From contig JAFSTZ010000096.1 in NCBI GenBank assembly GCA_017445525.1, positions 1 to 6,567 of the forward strand: a stretch of 6,567 nucleotides of DNA, in the 5' to 3' direction. This document shows, in pieces, positions 6,199 through 6,567 of this stretch (position 1 is the stretch's first letter; each line of letters starts with the position of its first letter). The notes under the pieces were generated by a model. That model did not search any database. It was not told the DNA's origin and saw only the letters and a program-made list of their open reading frames with translations. Position numbers and translations under genes: made by a program. This stretch comes from Eubacterium sp. (GTDB lineage Bacteria > Bacillota > Clostridia > Lachnospirales > Lachnospiraceae).

Positions 6199-6282
6199 TA
6201 AAAGGAGTTTTACACATGAGACATGTAATACTTGAGATTTGCATGCGAGTGCCGCAGAAACTACGGCGGAATGGAGATTACT

Positions 6283-6567
6283 ATGAGAAACAGAAGATGG
6301 TTAAAGCCGCTTGCTGCAGCGCTTTGCCTTGCGATGGCGATGACAGTCGTACCGTTTACCGGGGATGATGCCCGCGCTGTTACGGAATCCGAACAGCCGG
6401 AACCAAACGCCAATCTGCAAAATGAGTTAAAGGCTGCCATCAAAAAGCTTGATATGAAAGGTGTCAATGACATCAAAGAAACCATGCAGCTTGAAAATCT
6501 GGGTCTTGTAGAAGAACGAAAACAGGAATTTTTGTTTGTCGTTGAAAACATGAAAAAAAAGACCGTC
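6283..6567 (+). CDS. secreted protein of unknown family, C-terminal part cut by window edge
   Basis: The 95 visible codons begin with a clear signal peptide: RNRR at the start, a hydrophobic core (about 7-25, PLAAALCLAMAMTVVPF), and a likely cleavage after ARA at 32. A short Glu/Pro-rich stretch (35-42) follows. Then comes a charged, probably helical region (43-95) rich in Lys, Glu and Asn that I do not recognise. The start at 6283 has GGAG 6 nt upstream; an in-frame ATG at 6271 lacks a comparable site. It is transcribed away from the S8 operon from the promoter at 6170-6198. Being exported and sharing the intergenic control region suggests a related surface function, but that is inference. 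The gene runs off the right end. Confidence 0.8.
   Translation, partial: MRNRRWLKPLAAALCLAMAMTVVPFTGDDARAVTESEQPEPNANLQNELKAAIKKLDMKGVNDIKETMQLENLGLVEERKQEFLFVVENMKKKTV

Noticed and set aside
6205..6282. Riboswitch (for example c-di-GMP type) in the leader of the 6283 gene
   Set aside because: There is a small stem, GCCG/CGGC (6251-6268), but I could not match the conserved core of any riboswitch class I know.
6261..6551. 96-codon minus-strand ORF opposite the right-hand secreted gene
   Set aside because: The opposite strand has promoter, ribosome binding site and signal peptide; this frame is a Ser-rich shadow.

Overview
The window reads as a piece of a Gram-positive, Clostridia-type chromosome, with Lachnospiraceae my best guess. 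The reasons are AGGAGG-type ribosome binding sites, sigma-A-like promoters, moderate GC, a BspA-like leucine-rich-repeat surface protein, and a LytTR regulator paired with a DUF3021 membrane protein. The taxonomic placement is inference. Almost everything is on the minus strand; one gene at the right edge is on the plus strand.

Reading the minus strand from right to left, a promoter at 6140-6112 starts a tightly packed operon. The first gene encodes a secreted subtilisin-family (S8) protein fused to a C-terminal helical domain resembling zinc-dependent phospholipase C. It overlaps by 16 nt a secreted BspA-like LRR protein. After 51 nt comes a LytTR DNA-binding protein, which overlaps by 8 nt a four-helix DUF3021 membrane protein. 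A hairpin with a U-rich tail at 2327-2291 ends this unit.

Just beyond the terminator is a second minus-strand promoter (2249-2221). Upstream of its -35 lie two 9-bp direct repeats, 21 bp start to start, each matching the published LytTR-box consensus at 8 of 9 positions. It drives two ABC-2-type exporter permeases. The first (2141-676) is split by a frameshift at an A6 run. The second (689 to the left edge) is truncated by the window. No ABC ATPase gene lies inside the window.

At the right edge, a strong divergent promoter (6170-6198) drives a secreted protein of unknown family starting at 6283 and cut off by the window end.

Working model (inference): DUF3021 controls the LytTR protein at the membrane, LytTR activates the ABC exporter operon through the repeats at 2289-2260, and the co-transcribed secreted protease/phospholipase-like protein and LRR protein act at the cell surface in the same response. 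The most notable points are the two-domain S8 protein with Glu in place of the oxyanion-hole Asn, the LytTR-box pair, and the frameshifted permease.
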